A stretch of DNA of 31,840 nt from the NCBI GenBank assembly GCA_902481695.1, contig CABSXY010000002.1, positions 1 through 31,840 on the forward strand, written 5' to 3'. Shown here piece by piece: positions 1-7,555 of this stretch. The notes beneath the pieces were generated by a model, which did no database searches, had not been told where the DNA came from, and was given only the letters and a program-made list of their open reading frames with translations. The first letter of the stretch is position 1. Every line of letters starts with the position of its first letter. Origin of the DNA: an uncultured Haemophilus sp. Its GTDB lineage: Bacteria; Pseudomonadota; Gammaproteobacteria; Enterobacterales; Pasteurellaceae. The position numbers and the translations under genes were made by a program.

Positions 1-1034
1 AAAAAATTAATCGCACTTTTTCTGGCTTTGAGCTTATTGAACCGCTACGTTGGTCTAAAGATGATGTTTTAGAGGCGTTTATTGATGAGCTTTTATTATT
101 AAATGTGGAGGATGACTTTAAACAAACGCCATATGATAAAAGCAAAGTATGCCAAATTACTGAACGATCACAAGAGGAAATACTTTCTTCATTGACTCAA
201 TTCTATGGCTTGATGACATTAGCTCATTATCGTACATCACCGCTAGATCTTCGGCGATTGTTTGATGCCAATTCACAGTGTTTTTTTGCCGCTGAAAGTG
301 AGCAAAATTTACTAGGGGCAGTTTGGGCATTAGAAGAAGGTGGGATTGAAGATTCAGCCCTCATTGAAGCGATTCAACAAGGGAATCGACGCCCGAAAGG
401 CAATCTTGTGCCTCAAGCACTTTGTTTTCATGCTCAGCTACAAAAGGCTTGTGAATTGCATTCTTTACGTATTTCAAGAATTGCTGTTCAGCCTATGTGG
501 CAGCAGCATGGTATTGGCACACAACTCATTGAATATATCACACAAAATGCCGATGTGGATTATTTATCAGTGAGTTTTGGTTATACCAAAGAACTGGCTC
601 AATTTTGGCAGAAATGTGGTTTTTCTCTTGTTCATTTAGGCGAGCATTTAGAGGCGAGTAGTGGTTGTTATTCAGCTATCGCTCTAAAGGGGATTTCTGC
701 ACAAGGGATTGAATTAGAAAGAGAAGCATCACAATCTTTTCAACGCAATATACCGTTATCTTTCCATCCGCTTGCTCAGGTATTTACTACCATATCAGTA
801 GATTGGGAATTGCTTGATGAAGATTGGTTAAGCCTAAAAAACTTCGCTTATTTTCACCGCTCTTTAGCTTCCGCTTTGCCGGCAATTCGTCGATTTTTAA
901 TGAATTTAGATGAAAAAGATTGTCCTTTAATGCGAGATTATTTCATCACAAAACAGATACCCTATAATAAGAAAAATGGGTTAAAATTATTACGTTCGGA
1001 AATTGCACAAAAATTAAAAAAGGAGGCAAAATGA
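1..1034 (+). CDS. tmcA: tRNA(Met) cytidine acetyltransferase TmcA, C-terminal part (5' end outside window)
   Basis: The reading frame is open from base 3, so about 343 C-terminal residues are visible of a protein that is about 670 residues in E. coli. TmcA makes N4-acetylcytidine at the wobble base of elongator tRNA-Met, using acetyl-CoA and ATP. The part seen is the GNAT acetyltransferase domain with the acetyl-CoA loop RISRIAVQPMWQQHGIGTQL at about bases 470-530, followed by the segment SVSFGYTKELAQFWQKCGF and the helical C-terminal region. The N-terminal helicase-like ATPase domain lies upstream of the window. A GTG at 105 is only an internal codon. The stop overlaps the start of the next small gene (ATGA at 1031-1034), so the two are probably translated together. 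Identification is confident; the truncation is only the window edge. Confidence 0.93.
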   Translation, partial: KINRTFSGFELIEPLRWSKDDVLEAFIDELLLLNVEDDFKQTPYDKSKVCQITERSQEEILSSLTQFYGLMTLAHYRTSPLDLRRLFDANSQCFFAAESEQNLLGAVWALEEGGIEDSALIEAIQQGNRRPKGNLVPQALCFHAQLQKACELHSLRISRIAVQPMWQQHGIGTQLIEYITQNADVDYLSVSFGYTKELAQFWQKCGFSLVHLGEHLEASSGCYSAIALKGISAQGIELEREASQSFQRNIPLSFHPLAQVFTTISVDWELLDEDWLSLKNFAYFHRSLASALPAIRRFLMNLDEKDCPLMRDYFITKQIPYNKKNGLKLLRSEIAQKLKKEAK

Positions 1035-1204
1035 GCGAACAAGAAAAAAAAGGTTGGTTCCGTAAAGCGGTAGATGAATATAATAAATTTTGCAGTGAGC
1101 TTGGTTTAGATAAAGGTAGCTGTCGAGGTTGTATGCCACGCATTGAATTTGATGATGATGGTAAGGTAAAAAAAGAGAAACCACTAGAACCACTCAAAAA
1201 ATAA
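1031..1204 (+). CDS. Small acidic/basic protein, DUF5363-like, 57 aa
   Basis: This is a 57-residue protein beginning MSEQEKKGWFRKAVDEYNKF. It has an excellent ribosome binding site (AGGAGG at 1020-1025) and its ATG overlaps the tmcA stop (ATGA). It has a basic amphipathic start, a central motif CRGCMPRIEFDDDGKV with two cysteines three apart, and a lysine/proline-rich tail. It resembles the small DUF5363 family that I recall from Pasteurellaceae; the function is unknown. There is no signal peptide or membrane segment, so it is probably cytoplasmic. The tight coupling to tmcA and a terminator immediately after suggest it belongs to the tmcA transcript and might act with the enzyme or with tRNA, but that is only inference from position. 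Confidence 0.8.
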   Translation: MSEQEKKGWFRKAVDEYNKFCSELGLDKGSCRGCMPRIEFDDDGKVKKEKPLEPLKK

Positions 1205-1209
1205 AAGAA

Positions 1210-1237
1210 AACAGGGTTAAATAAACCCTGTTTTTTT
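1210..1237 (+). terminator. Rho-independent terminator after tmcA and the DUF5363-like gene
   Basis: A 9-bp perfect stem, AACAGGGTT (1210-1218) pairing with AACCCTGTT (1224-1232), has a 5-nt loop and is followed by a T run. It separates the tmcA transcript from mfd. Confidence 0.85.
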
Positions 1238-1250
1238 ATACAGATAAATA

Positions 1251-1278
1251 TTGAAAAGTAGAGTGAATTTGCTAAACT
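1251..1278 (+). promoter_or_regulatory. Candidate sigma-70 promoter of mfd
   Basis: TTGAAA (1251-1256), a 16-bp spacer, then TAAACT (1273-1278) lies just after the upstream terminator and 45 bases before the mfd ATG. It is a reasonable match to the -35/-10 consensus; no transcript evidence. Confidence 0.45.
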
Positions 1279-1323
1279 AATCAACTATTCAAGTAAAAAA
1301 TGAGATAAAAATTGACCGCACTT

Positions 1324-4300
1324 ATGAAAACAACCTATTTTAATTTTGATATTCCGACTCAGTCCAATGATCATAAAATTCTTGGCAATGTATTGGCGAG
1401 TGCAGATGCACTTGCTGTTAGTGAAATTGCAGAGCAATACGATGGATTGACTGTGGTTGTGACACCGGATACCAAAAGTGCGGTTCGTTTATCACAAGTT
1501 TTACCAGATTTAACTTCTCAGCCTGTTCAGTTTTTTCCTGATTGGGAAACGTTGCCTTATGATTCTTTTTCTCCTCATCAAGAAATTATTTCTTCTCGTT
1601 TAAGTGCGCTATTTCATTTGCAAAATACTAAAAAAGGTATCTTTGTTTTACCGATTAGCACATTAATGCAACGTGTGTGCCCGCCGAAATATCTACAGCA
1701 CAATGTCCTTCTGATTAAAAAAGGTGACCGTCTTGCCATTGAAAAATTGCGATTACAATTAGAGTCAGCAGGATATCGTTCCGTAGAGCAAGTACTAGAA
1801 CATGGTGAATATGCTGTGCGCGGATCACTTTTAGATCTTTTCCCGATGGGAAGTGCGGTTCCATTTCGCTTAGATTTTTTTGATGATGAAATTGATTCGA
1901 TTCGTACTTTTGATGTCGATACGCAGCGAACGTTAGATGAAATTCAATCTATTAATTTATTACCTGCACACGAATTTCCAACTGATGAGAAAGGCATTGA
2001 ATTTTTCCGTACACAATTTAGAGAAACCTTTGGTGAAATTCGTCGTGATCCAGAACATATTTATCAGCAAATCAGTAAAGGCACACTAATTTCAGGGATT
2101 GAATATTGGCAGCCGTTATTCTTTGATGAAATGGCAACATTGTTCGATTACTTACCCGAAAAAACGTTGTTTGTGGATATGGAAACAAATCAAGCACAAG
2201 GTGAACGTTTTTATCTTGATGCCAAACAGCGTTATGAGCATCGCAAAGTTGATCCAATGCGCCCTCTTTTGCCGCCAGAACGTTTGTGGCTAAGCATTGA
2301 TGCGGTAAATCATGCATTAAAAAATTATCCTAAAATTAATTTTAAAGCAGAAAAAGTGCGGTCATCTGTTCGTCAGAAAAATTTAGCGGTGTCCGCATTA
2401 CCAGCAGTGACCATTCAATCACAGCAAAAAGAACCGTTATCGCAACTTCGTCAGTTTATTGAGCATTTTAAAGGAAATGTTTTATTTTCAGTTGAAACTG
2501 AAGGACGACGTGAAACTTTACTGGATTTACTTTCACCATTAAAAATTAAACCTAAACAGATTAAAACCTTATCTGAAGCCAATCAAGACAAGTTTAATCT
2601 TTGGGTAAGTCGTCTTGTGCAAGGTTTTATTCTTGATGAGGCTAAACTCGCTGTCATTACTGAACATGAAATTTTAGGCGAGCGTGTACAGCAACGTCAG
2701 CGTGATAAACGTAAATCGGTGAATCCTGATACCTTAGTGCGTAATCTGGCTGAATTAAAAATTGGGCAGCCTGTGGTGCATTTAGATCATGGTGTGGGGC
2801 GTTACGGTGGGTTAGTCACGCTTGATACAGGTGGTTTAAAAGCGGAATATTTGCTGTTCAATTATGCGAATGAATCCAAACTTTATGTGCCTGTTGGTTC
2901 TCTTCATTTAATTAGTCGTTATGTCGGTGGTTCAGATGAAACTGCACCATTACATAAATTAGGTAATGAATCGTGGGCGAAAACGCGTCAAAAAGCCGCA
3001 GAAAAAATTCGTGATGTGGCCGCTGAATTACTTGATGTGTATGCCCAACGAGAAGTGAAAAAAGGCTTTGAATTTAAATATGATCGTGAGGAGTTCCAGC
3101 AATTTGCTGCAACCTTCCCTTTCGAGGAGACACATGATCAAGCTATGGCAATTAATGCTGTCATTTCGGATATGTGTCAGCCCAAAGCAATGGACCGTTT
3201 AGTTTGTGGTGATGTAGGTTTTGGGAAGACTGAAGTAGCGATGCGAGCCGCATTTTTGGCGGTCATGAACTATAAACAAGTGGCTGTATTAGTTCCGACA
3301 ACCTTGCTAGCTCAACAGCATTACGAGAATTTTAAAGATCGTTTTGCTAATTTGCCGGTTAATGTGGAAGTGCTTTCTCGCTTTAAAACAGCTAAAGAGC
3401 AAAAACAAATCTTAGAAAATTTAGCCGAAGGAAAAGTCGATATTCTGATTGGCACCCATAAATTAATTCAATCCGATGTGAAGTTTTCTGATCTTGGCTT
3501 ACTCATCATAGATGAAGAACATCGCTTTGGTGTGGGACAAAAAGAGAAAATTAAACAACTTCGAGCAAATATTGATATTTTAACGCTTACCGCAACACCA
3601 ATTCCTCGTACTTTGAATATGGCGATGAATGGTATTCGCGATCTTTCTATTATTGCGACACCCCCAGCTCGCCGAGTGAGTATCAAAACGTTTGTTCGCC
3701 AGAAAGATGATTTAATTATTCGTGAAGCCATCTTGCGTGAAATTTTACGTGGTGGGCAAGTTTATTATTTACATAATGATGTGGCGAGTATTGAAAATAC
3801 GGCTGAAAAACTGACCGCACTTGTGCCAGAGGCTCGAGTTGTGATTGGACATGGTCAAATGCGAGAACGTGAACTTGAACGCGTGATGAGTGATTTTTAT
3901 CATCAACGTTATAACGTTTTAGTCTGTTCCACCATTATTGAAACAGGGATTGACGTACCAACGGCAAATACGATCATTATTGAACGTGCAGATAATTTTG
4001 GGTTAGCTCAGCTTCACCAGTTGCGTGGTCGAGTAGGGCGCTCCCATCACCAAGCTTATGCGTATTTGCTTACACCTCCGCCAAAATTAATGACGAAAGA
4101 TGCGAAACGTCGTTTAGAGGCATTAGAAAGTTTAGATAATTTAGGTGCAGGTTTCATTCTTGCGACGCACGATTTAGAAATTCGCGGTGCAGGTGAATTA
4201 TTAGGGAATGAACAAAGTGGGCAAATTGAAAGCATCGGTTTTTCACTTTATATGGAATTACTTGATGCAGCAGTGAAAGCCTTAAAAGAGGGCAGAGAAC

Positions 4301-4761
4301 CTTCATTAGAAGAGATTACACATCAGCAAGCAGAAATTGAGTTACGTGTTCCAGCCTTATTACCAGATGACTATCTGGGTGATGTGAATATGCGTTTGTC
4401 GTTCTATAAACGCATTGCCGCGGCCGAAAGTAAACAAGAGTTAGATGAACTAAAAGTTGAATTGATTGATCGCTTTGGTTTATTACCTGAAGCAACGAAA
4501 AAACTTTTACAAATTGCTGAAATGCGTTTAATGGTGAAACCATTAAAAGTATTGAAGATTGATGCAGGTGCTCAAGGTGGCTTTATTGAATTCTCACCTT
4601 CAGCAAAAGTTGATCCTGAAAAATTCATTAAACTGATTCAACAAAATCCAATTGTTTATCGCTTTGATGGTCCATTAAAATTTAAGTTTGTGAAAGCACT
4701 TCCAGAAAACAAAGAGCGGATAGAATTTGTGATGGATTTAGTGAAGAATCTAACTGAATAG
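1324..4761 (+). CDS. mfd: Transcription-repair coupling factor Mfd
   Basis: Mfd is a cytoplasmic ATP-driven DNA translocase that pushes stalled RNA polymerase off damaged DNA and recruits UvrA for nucleotide excision repair. Order of parts: UvrB-like damage-recognition region (about residues 1-350, with WETLPYDSFSPHQEIISSRL), the RNA-polymerase-interacting domain (about 479-545, GQPVVHLDHGVGRYGG), then the RecG-like motor with Walker A GDVGFGKTE (near 628), DEEHRFG (near 730), ATPIPRTLNMAMNG and QLRGRVGRSHH, and a C-terminal regulatory domain. I chose the ATG at 1324 (1145 residues) because it aligns with the E. coli start. A TTG at 1312 in frame has a slightly better-placed GAG and would add MTAL. 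The uptake sequence ACCGCACTT (1315-1323) sits directly in front of the ATG, where a ribosome binding site would be expected. Length matches E. coli (1148). Confidence 0.96.
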   Translation: MKTTYFNFDIPTQSNDHKILGNVLASADALAVSEIAEQYDGLTVVVTPDTKSAVRLSQVLPDLTSQPVQFFPDWETLPYDSFSPHQEIISSRLSALFHLQNTKKGIFVLPISTLMQRVCPPKYLQHNVLLIKKGDRLAIEKLRLQLESAGYRSVEQVLEHGEYAVRGSLLDLFPMGSAVPFRLDFFDDEIDSIRTFDVDTQRTLDEIQSINLLPAHEFPTDEKGIEFFRTQFRETFGEIRRDPEHIYQQISKGTLISGIEYWQPLFFDEMATLFDYLPEKTLFVDMETNQAQGERFYLDAKQRYEHRKVDPMRPLLPPERLWLSIDAVNHALKNYPKINFKAEKVRSSVRQKNLAVSALPAVTIQSQQKEPLSQLRQFIEHFKGNVLFSVETEGRRETLLDLLSPLKIKPKQIKTLSEANQDKFNLWVSRLVQGFILDEAKLAVITEHEILGERVQQRQRDKRKSVNPDTLVRNLAELKIGQPVVHLDHGVGRYGGLVTLDTGGLKAEYLLFNYANESKLYVPVGSLHLISRYVGGSDETAPLHKLGNESWAKTRQKAAEKIRDVAAELLDVYAQREVKKGFEFKYDREEFQQFAATFPFEETHDQAMAINAVISDMCQPKAMDRLVCGDVGFGKTEVAMRAAFLAVMNYKQVAVLVPTTLLAQQHYENFKDRFANLPVNVEVLSRFKTAKEQKQILENLAEGKVDILIGTHKLIQSDVKFSDLGLLIIDEEHRFGVGQKEKIKQLRANIDILTLTATPIPRTLNMAMNGIRDLSIIATPPARRVSIKTFVRQKDDLIIREAILREILRGGQVYYLHNDVASIENTAEKLTALVPEARVVIGHGQMRERELERVMSDFYHQRYNVLVCSTIIETGIDVPTANTIIIERADNFGLAQLHQLRGRVGRSHHQAYAYLLTPPPKLMTKDAKRRLEALESLDNLGAGFILATHDLEIRGAGELLGNEQSGQIESIGFSLYMELLDAAVKALKEGREPSLEEITHQQAEIELRVPALLPDDYLGDVNMRLSFYKRIAAAESKQELDELKVELIDRFGLLPEATKKLLQIAEMRLMVKPLKVLKIDAGAQGGFIEFSPSAKVDPEKFIKLIQQNPIVYRFDGPLKFKFVKALPENKERIEFVMDLVKNLTE

Positions 4762-4849
4762 AGAATAAGTTGTGATAGATCAAATTCAAAGGATAGGAAT
4801 ATGATCTATAAGTCTTTTTTGTAGACTTTCTAAATCATGAAAGAATATG

Positions 4850-5722
4850 CTAGAAGTAATCTTTTAGGTTTTCATATTGGAATGTAAATCCGCAATCTAA
4901 CAAATGTTTTGGATAGGCATTCTGACTGTCTAATAAAATACAAGCTCGCTCGCCGAGAAGAGAGGTGAGCAAAAATTGAGGTACTTGAGCAAAACAAGGT
5001 CGATGTAGTGCTTGACCTAATAATTGGTTAAAAGTCTTATTTTTAACAGGATGTGGCGCAGTAAAATTAAATGTCCCTTCGCAATTGCTATGATCAAGTA
5101 AAAAAATCAATCCTTTTACCATATCCTCTAACGCAATCCAGCTCCAATATTGCTCGCCATTCCCTAATTTGCCGCCTAATCCGAAGCGATAGAGCGGAAG
5201 AATTTTTGCAAAAGCGCCACCTTTTGGAGAAAGCACTAATCCGGTTCGGACTAAACAGACTCTTGTGTTGGCTTGTTTGGCTGCATTTTCCCAATCAATA
5301 CAAAGCTGTGCGGTAAATTGAGTACTGGGATGCCCATCTTCGGTAAGTATATCTTCGCCACCGTCTCCATAAATTCCCGTTGCAGAACCTGAAATCAAGA
5401 CTGGGGGATATTCACTTTGATTAATAAGTTGAACAAGCTGTTGTGTTAAATCAATGCGACTGTGACGAAGTTTCTCTTTTTGTTGGGCTGTCCATTTTTT
5501 ATCGAAGATTGGTTCACCGGCAAGATTAATGACCGCATCAAAGCCATTTAAGTCTTTGAGTGTGGAAAGTGTTGCCAAAAATTGCAGTGTTTTTTCAGGA
5601 AAAATCGATTGTGATTTTTCAATGGAGCGAGTCAGTACTGTAACACTATCGCCACGTGACAGTAGCGCTTCAACTAAAGCTTTTCCTACAAATCCCGTTC
5701 CACCGGTCACTAAGATATTCAT
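4850..5722 (-). CDS. yfcH: NAD(P)-dependent epimerase family protein (TIGR01777, YfcH-like)
   Basis: A 290-residue short-chain-dehydrogenase-like protein starting MNILVTGGTGFVGKALVEAL, the Rossmann dinucleotide-binding glycine motif. It also shows ISGSATGIYGD, where the active-site tyrosine falls, LVRTGLVLSPKGGAF, and a C-terminal sugar-epimerase-like domain. This is the TIGR01777 family (E. coli YfcH, about 297 residues). The substrate and physiological role are not established; the fold implies a cytoplasmic NAD(P)-dependent reaction on a nucleotide sugar or similar metabolite. Its ATG shares one base with the argR stop (TAATG at 5724-5720), so it is translated from the argR transcript and would share ArgR control. 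From memory this pairing also occurs in H. influenzae (HI1208-HI1209). Confidence 0.88.
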   Translation of the reverse strand: MNILVTGGTGFVGKALVEALLSRGDSVTVLTRSIEKSQSIFPEKTLQFLATLSTLKDLNGFDAVINLAGEPIFDKKWTAQQKEKLRHSRIDLTQQLVQLINQSEYPPVLISGSATGIYGDGGEDILTEDGHPSTQFTAQLCIDWENAAKQANTRVCLVRTGLVLSPKGGAFAKILPLYRFGLGGKLGNGEQYWSWIALEDMVKGLIFLLDHSNCEGTFNFTAPHPVKNKTFNQLLGQALHRPCFAQVPQFLLTSLLGERACILLDSQNAYPKHLLDCGFTFQYENLKDYF

Positions 5723-6177
5723 TATAGGCTGCTTTCAAAAAGCGTTTGAATTTGCTCTAAAAGCGATTTGATGGTTGTCTCTTTTGTGGGGGTCACAAAA
5801 ATGGTGTCATCTCCTGCAATCGTGCCTAAAATACCTTCAGGTTTACCAATGGAATCCAATAAGCGAGCAATCAACTGTGCCGCACCCGGAGAGGTTTTAA
5901 TGACGATAACGAAATCATTGTGATCGATATCCAAAACCAGATTTTTTAATGGACTGCTGGTGGCGGGTACACTCAATTCGCTTGGTAAGCAATACACCAT
6001 TTCCATTTTAGTGTTTCTCGCACGAACCGCGCCAAATTTACTTAGCATGCGTGAAACTTTAGATTGGTTAATGCTTTGAAATCCTTGTTTTTTTAAGGCT
6101 TCAACAATTTCACTTTGAGACGCAAATCGTTCTTGGTTAAGAAGTTCTTTAAAAGCTTTTGTTAATTGATCTGACAT
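5722..6177 (-). CDS. argR: Arginine repressor ArgR
   Basis: ArgR is a hexameric DNA-binding repressor that uses L-arginine as co-repressor for arginine-biosynthesis genes and acts as an accessory factor in Xer recombination at plasmid cer sites. The N-terminal winged helix contains SQSEIVEALKKQGF and SKVSRMLSKFGAVRARN. The C-terminal domain carries GTIAGDDTIFVTP (about residues 118-130), whose two aspartates bind arginine in the family. I chose the ATG at 6177, giving 151 residues and MSDQLTKAFKELLNQERF, because the family starts there; the frame opens 13 codons earlier at 6216 with an unrelated leader. An ARG-box-like palindrome lies just upstream (6210-6227), as expected for autoregulation. 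It is followed by the yfcH-like gene with a one-base overlap and is divergent from mdh. Confidence 0.95.
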   Translation of the reverse strand: MSDQLTKAFKELLNQERFASQSEIVEALKKQGFQSINQSKVSRMLSKFGAVRARNTKMEMVYCLPSELSVPATSSPLKNLVLDIDHNDFVIVIKTSPGAAQLIARLLDSIGKPEGILGTIAGDDTIFVTPTKETTIKSLLEQIQTLFESSL

Positions 6178-6209
6178 AGTTATTCTCATATAGAAGTATT
6201 TGCATAAGA

Positions 6210-6227
6210 ATTGCATAAAAATTCATT
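6210..6227 (-). promoter_or_regulatory. Candidate ARG box (ArgR operator) upstream of argR
   Basis: ATTGCATAAAAATTCATT matches the E. coli ARG box pattern (WNTGAATWWWWATTCANW) at 17 of 18 positions, 33 bases upstream of the argR ATG. It lies inside a larger inverted repeat whose arms TTGCATAAAA (6211-6220) and TTTTATGCAA (6226-6235) are separated by 5 bases. E. coli usually has two boxes 3 bp apart; a second copy here is poor (only a half site near 6200-6206). Confidence 0.6.
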
Positions 6228-6261
6228 TTATGCAATTAAAATAAATTTGCCGTTTGAAAAG

Positions 6262-6277
6262 TTTGAGCTAGATCGCA
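6262..6277 (+). promoter_or_regulatory. CRP-like site upstream of mdh
   Basis: TTTGA-GCTAGA-TCGCA resembles the CRP dyad TGTGA-N6-TCACA with a few mismatches; the right half TCGCA is like the Sxy-dependent CRP sites of Haemophilus. Its centre is about 60 bp upstream of the predicted mdh start point (near 6330), the class I spacing. Confidence 0.4.
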
Positions 6278-6294
6278 TTATTGAATTTCTCTGT

Positions 6295-6323
6295 TTGTAA
6301 TTTAATGGGTAAGACTTTAAAAT
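6295..6323 (+). promoter_or_regulatory. Candidate mdh promoter
   Basis: TTGTAA (6295-6300), a 17-bp spacer and TAAAAT (6318-6323) predict a start near 6330. A 7-bp inverted repeat, AATCCTA (6321-6327) and TAGGATT (6334-6340), overlaps the -10 and start point and could be an operator. ATTAATTA (6338-6345) resembles an ArcA half-site core, but this is AT-rich DNA. Confidence 0.5.
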
Positions 6324-6363
6324 CCTACCTAGTTAGGATTAATTAATACATAAGGAGTATTTT

Positions 6364-7299
6364 ATGAAAGTTGCAGTATTAGGCGCAGCAGGCGGTATTG
6401 GTCAAGCATTAGCCTTATTACTTAAATTACAATTACCCGCTGAAAGTGAATTATCACTGTATGATATTGCATCAGTGACCCCCGGTGTGGCTAAAGATGT
6501 GAGCCATATTCCAACAGCGGTTAAAGTAGAAGGTTTTGCGGGAGAAGATCCAACACCTGCACTTAAAGGTGCCGATGTTGTTTTAATTTCTGCAGGGGTA
6601 GCACGTAAACCGGGTATGGATCGTTCAGATCTCTTCAACATCAATGCGGGTATTGTGCGTAACTTAATTGAACATGTTGCAAAAACTTGTCCAAAAGCTT
6701 GTGTGGGAATTATCACCAATCCAGTGAATACGACAGTTGCGATTGCGGCAGAAGTGTTGAAAAAAGCGGGTGTTTACGACAAACGTAAATTATTCGGTGT
6801 CACTACATTAGACGTGTTACGTTCTGAAACATTCGTATCTGAATTAAAAGGTTTAAATGTTTCTCGTACAAGCGTGCCAGTTATTGGTGGACACTCAGGT
6901 GTAACCATTCTTCCATTACTTTCACAAGTTCAATATGCTGAGTGGAAAGAAGAGGAAATTGCACCATTAACTAAACGTATCCAAAACGCAGGTACTGAAG
7001 TGGTTGAAGCAAAAGCGGGTGGCGGTTCTGCGACACTTTCTATGGCTCAAGCTGCAGCACGTTTTGCTCGTTCATTAGTGAAAGGCTTAAGTGGCGAAAC
7101 GGTGGTTGAATGTACTTATGTAGAAGGTGATGGTAAATACGCACGTTTCTTCGCTCAACCGGTACGTTTAGGTAAAGAAGGTGTGGAAGAAATTTTACCA
7201 ATCGGTACTTTAAGTAAATTTGAACAAGATGCATTAGAAGCAATGTTACCAACATTGCATGCGGATATTGAATTAGGCGAAAAATTTATTAACGGCTAA
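6364..7299 (+). CDS. mdh: Malate dehydrogenase (NAD)
   Basis: This enzyme oxidises malate to oxaloacetate with NAD+ in the citric acid cycle, and runs in reverse when fumarate respiration needs malate. It has 311 residues, close to the E. coli enzyme. The NAD-binding loop GAAGGIGQ is at residues 7-14; substrate-binding arginines R81 and R87 lie in ARKPGMDRS; D150 and R153 follow; the catalytic histidine H177 is in GGHSG. The ribosome binding site is AAGGAG at 6352-6357. It is transcribed alone: argR diverges upstream and a terminator lies 20 bases after the stop. A CRP-like site and promoter precede it, consistent with the catabolite control known for E. coli mdh. Nothing is unusual in the protein. 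Confidence 0.97.
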   Translation: MKVAVLGAAGGIGQALALLLKLQLPAESELSLYDIASVTPGVAKDVSHIPTAVKVEGFAGEDPTPALKGADVVLISAGVARKPGMDRSDLFNINAGIVRNLIEHVAKTCPKACVGIITNPVNTTVAIAAEVLKKAGVYDKRKLFGVTTLDVLRSETFVSELKGLNVSRTSVPVIGGHSGVTILPLLSQVQYAEWKEEEIAPLTKRIQNAGTEVVEAKAGGGSATLSMAQAAARFARSLVKGLSGETVVECTYVEGDGKYARFFAQPVRLGKEGVEEILPIGTLSKFEQDALEAMLPTLHADIELGEKFING

Positions 7300-7318
7300 T
7301 TTAATGCTATTTCTAGAG

Positions 7319-7346
7319 AAGGGGAGCAATGCGCTCCTCTTTTTTT
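7319..7346 (+). terminator. Terminator of mdh
   Basis: GGAGC (7323-7327) pairs with GCTCC (7333-7337), extended outward by G-T, G-C and A-T pairs, followed by seven T. Confidence 0.85.
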
Positions 7347-7384
7347 ATATGTAAATGATTAAACATAAAAAAGTGAAGAAAAAG

Positions 7385-7400
7385 CGTGATTTAGCTCACA
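7385..7400 (+). promoter_or_regulatory. CRP-binding site of the candidate small RNA
   Basis: CGTGA-TTTAGC-TCACA differs from the CRP consensus TGTGA-N6-TCACA at one base. Two promoters fit downstream. One is a TATAAA/AATATA -10 at about 7422-7429, placing the site near -42 (class II). The other is TTGCAA (7418-7423), a 17-bp spacer and TATTCT (7441-7446), placing it at -60.5 (class I). Confidence 0.75.
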
Positions 7401-7434
7401 AATTTGAACATTGCTATTTGCAATATAAAGGACT

Positions 7435-7531
7435 TTGCCGTATTCTTAAATCACTAAAAACAAGTGCTATTTTTAAATAGCCGACATCTATTTTGCTTTC
7501 CGAGTAGTGCCCCAGTGGGGCACTTTTTTTT
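7435..7531 (+). ncRNA. Candidate CRP-regulated small RNA, about 78-97 nt
   Basis: A promoter with a near-perfect CRP site is followed, without a translatable frame, by a strong intrinsic terminator, and the next gene (prs) is on the other strand. The only product can therefore be a short RNA. It would contain a 7-bp hairpin, GCTATTT (7466-7472) with AAATAGC (7475-7481), an unpaired stretch with CTTTCC (7496-7501) that could pair with Shine-Dalgarno sequences, and the terminator hairpin with 8 T, which is the kind of 3' end Hfq binds. The start is about 7435 or 7453, depending on which promoter is used. I do not recognise the sequence as Spot 42, CyaR, GcvB or another named RNA. Confidence 0.6.
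7506..7531 (+). terminator. Strong terminator of the candidate small RNA
   Basis: The perfect 8-bp GC-rich stem AGTGCCCC (7506-7513) / GGGGCACT (7517-7524) has a 3-nt loop and is followed by a run of T to 7531. Confidence 0.92.
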
Positions 7532-7555
7532 ACCTAATTTTTACTTGAGGCATAA

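Noticed and set aside
4810..4828. AAGTCT...AGACTT hairpin between the convergent mfd and yfcH-like genes
   Set aside because: A 6-bp AT-rich stem without a clear T run; too weak to call a terminator. Nothing else recognisable was seen in this 88-bp gap.
7355..7480. A 41-codon frame on the plus strand encoding a very basic peptide (MIKHKKVKKKRDLAHKFEHC...)
   Set aside because: It starts eight bases after the mdh terminator with no ribosome binding site, and the CRP site and promoter of the small-RNA unit lie inside it.
7506..7531. Resemblance of the small-RNA terminator (GCCCCAGT) to the 3' end of Spot 42
   Set aside because: Only a few bases match and the body of the RNA shows no Spot 42 sequence.
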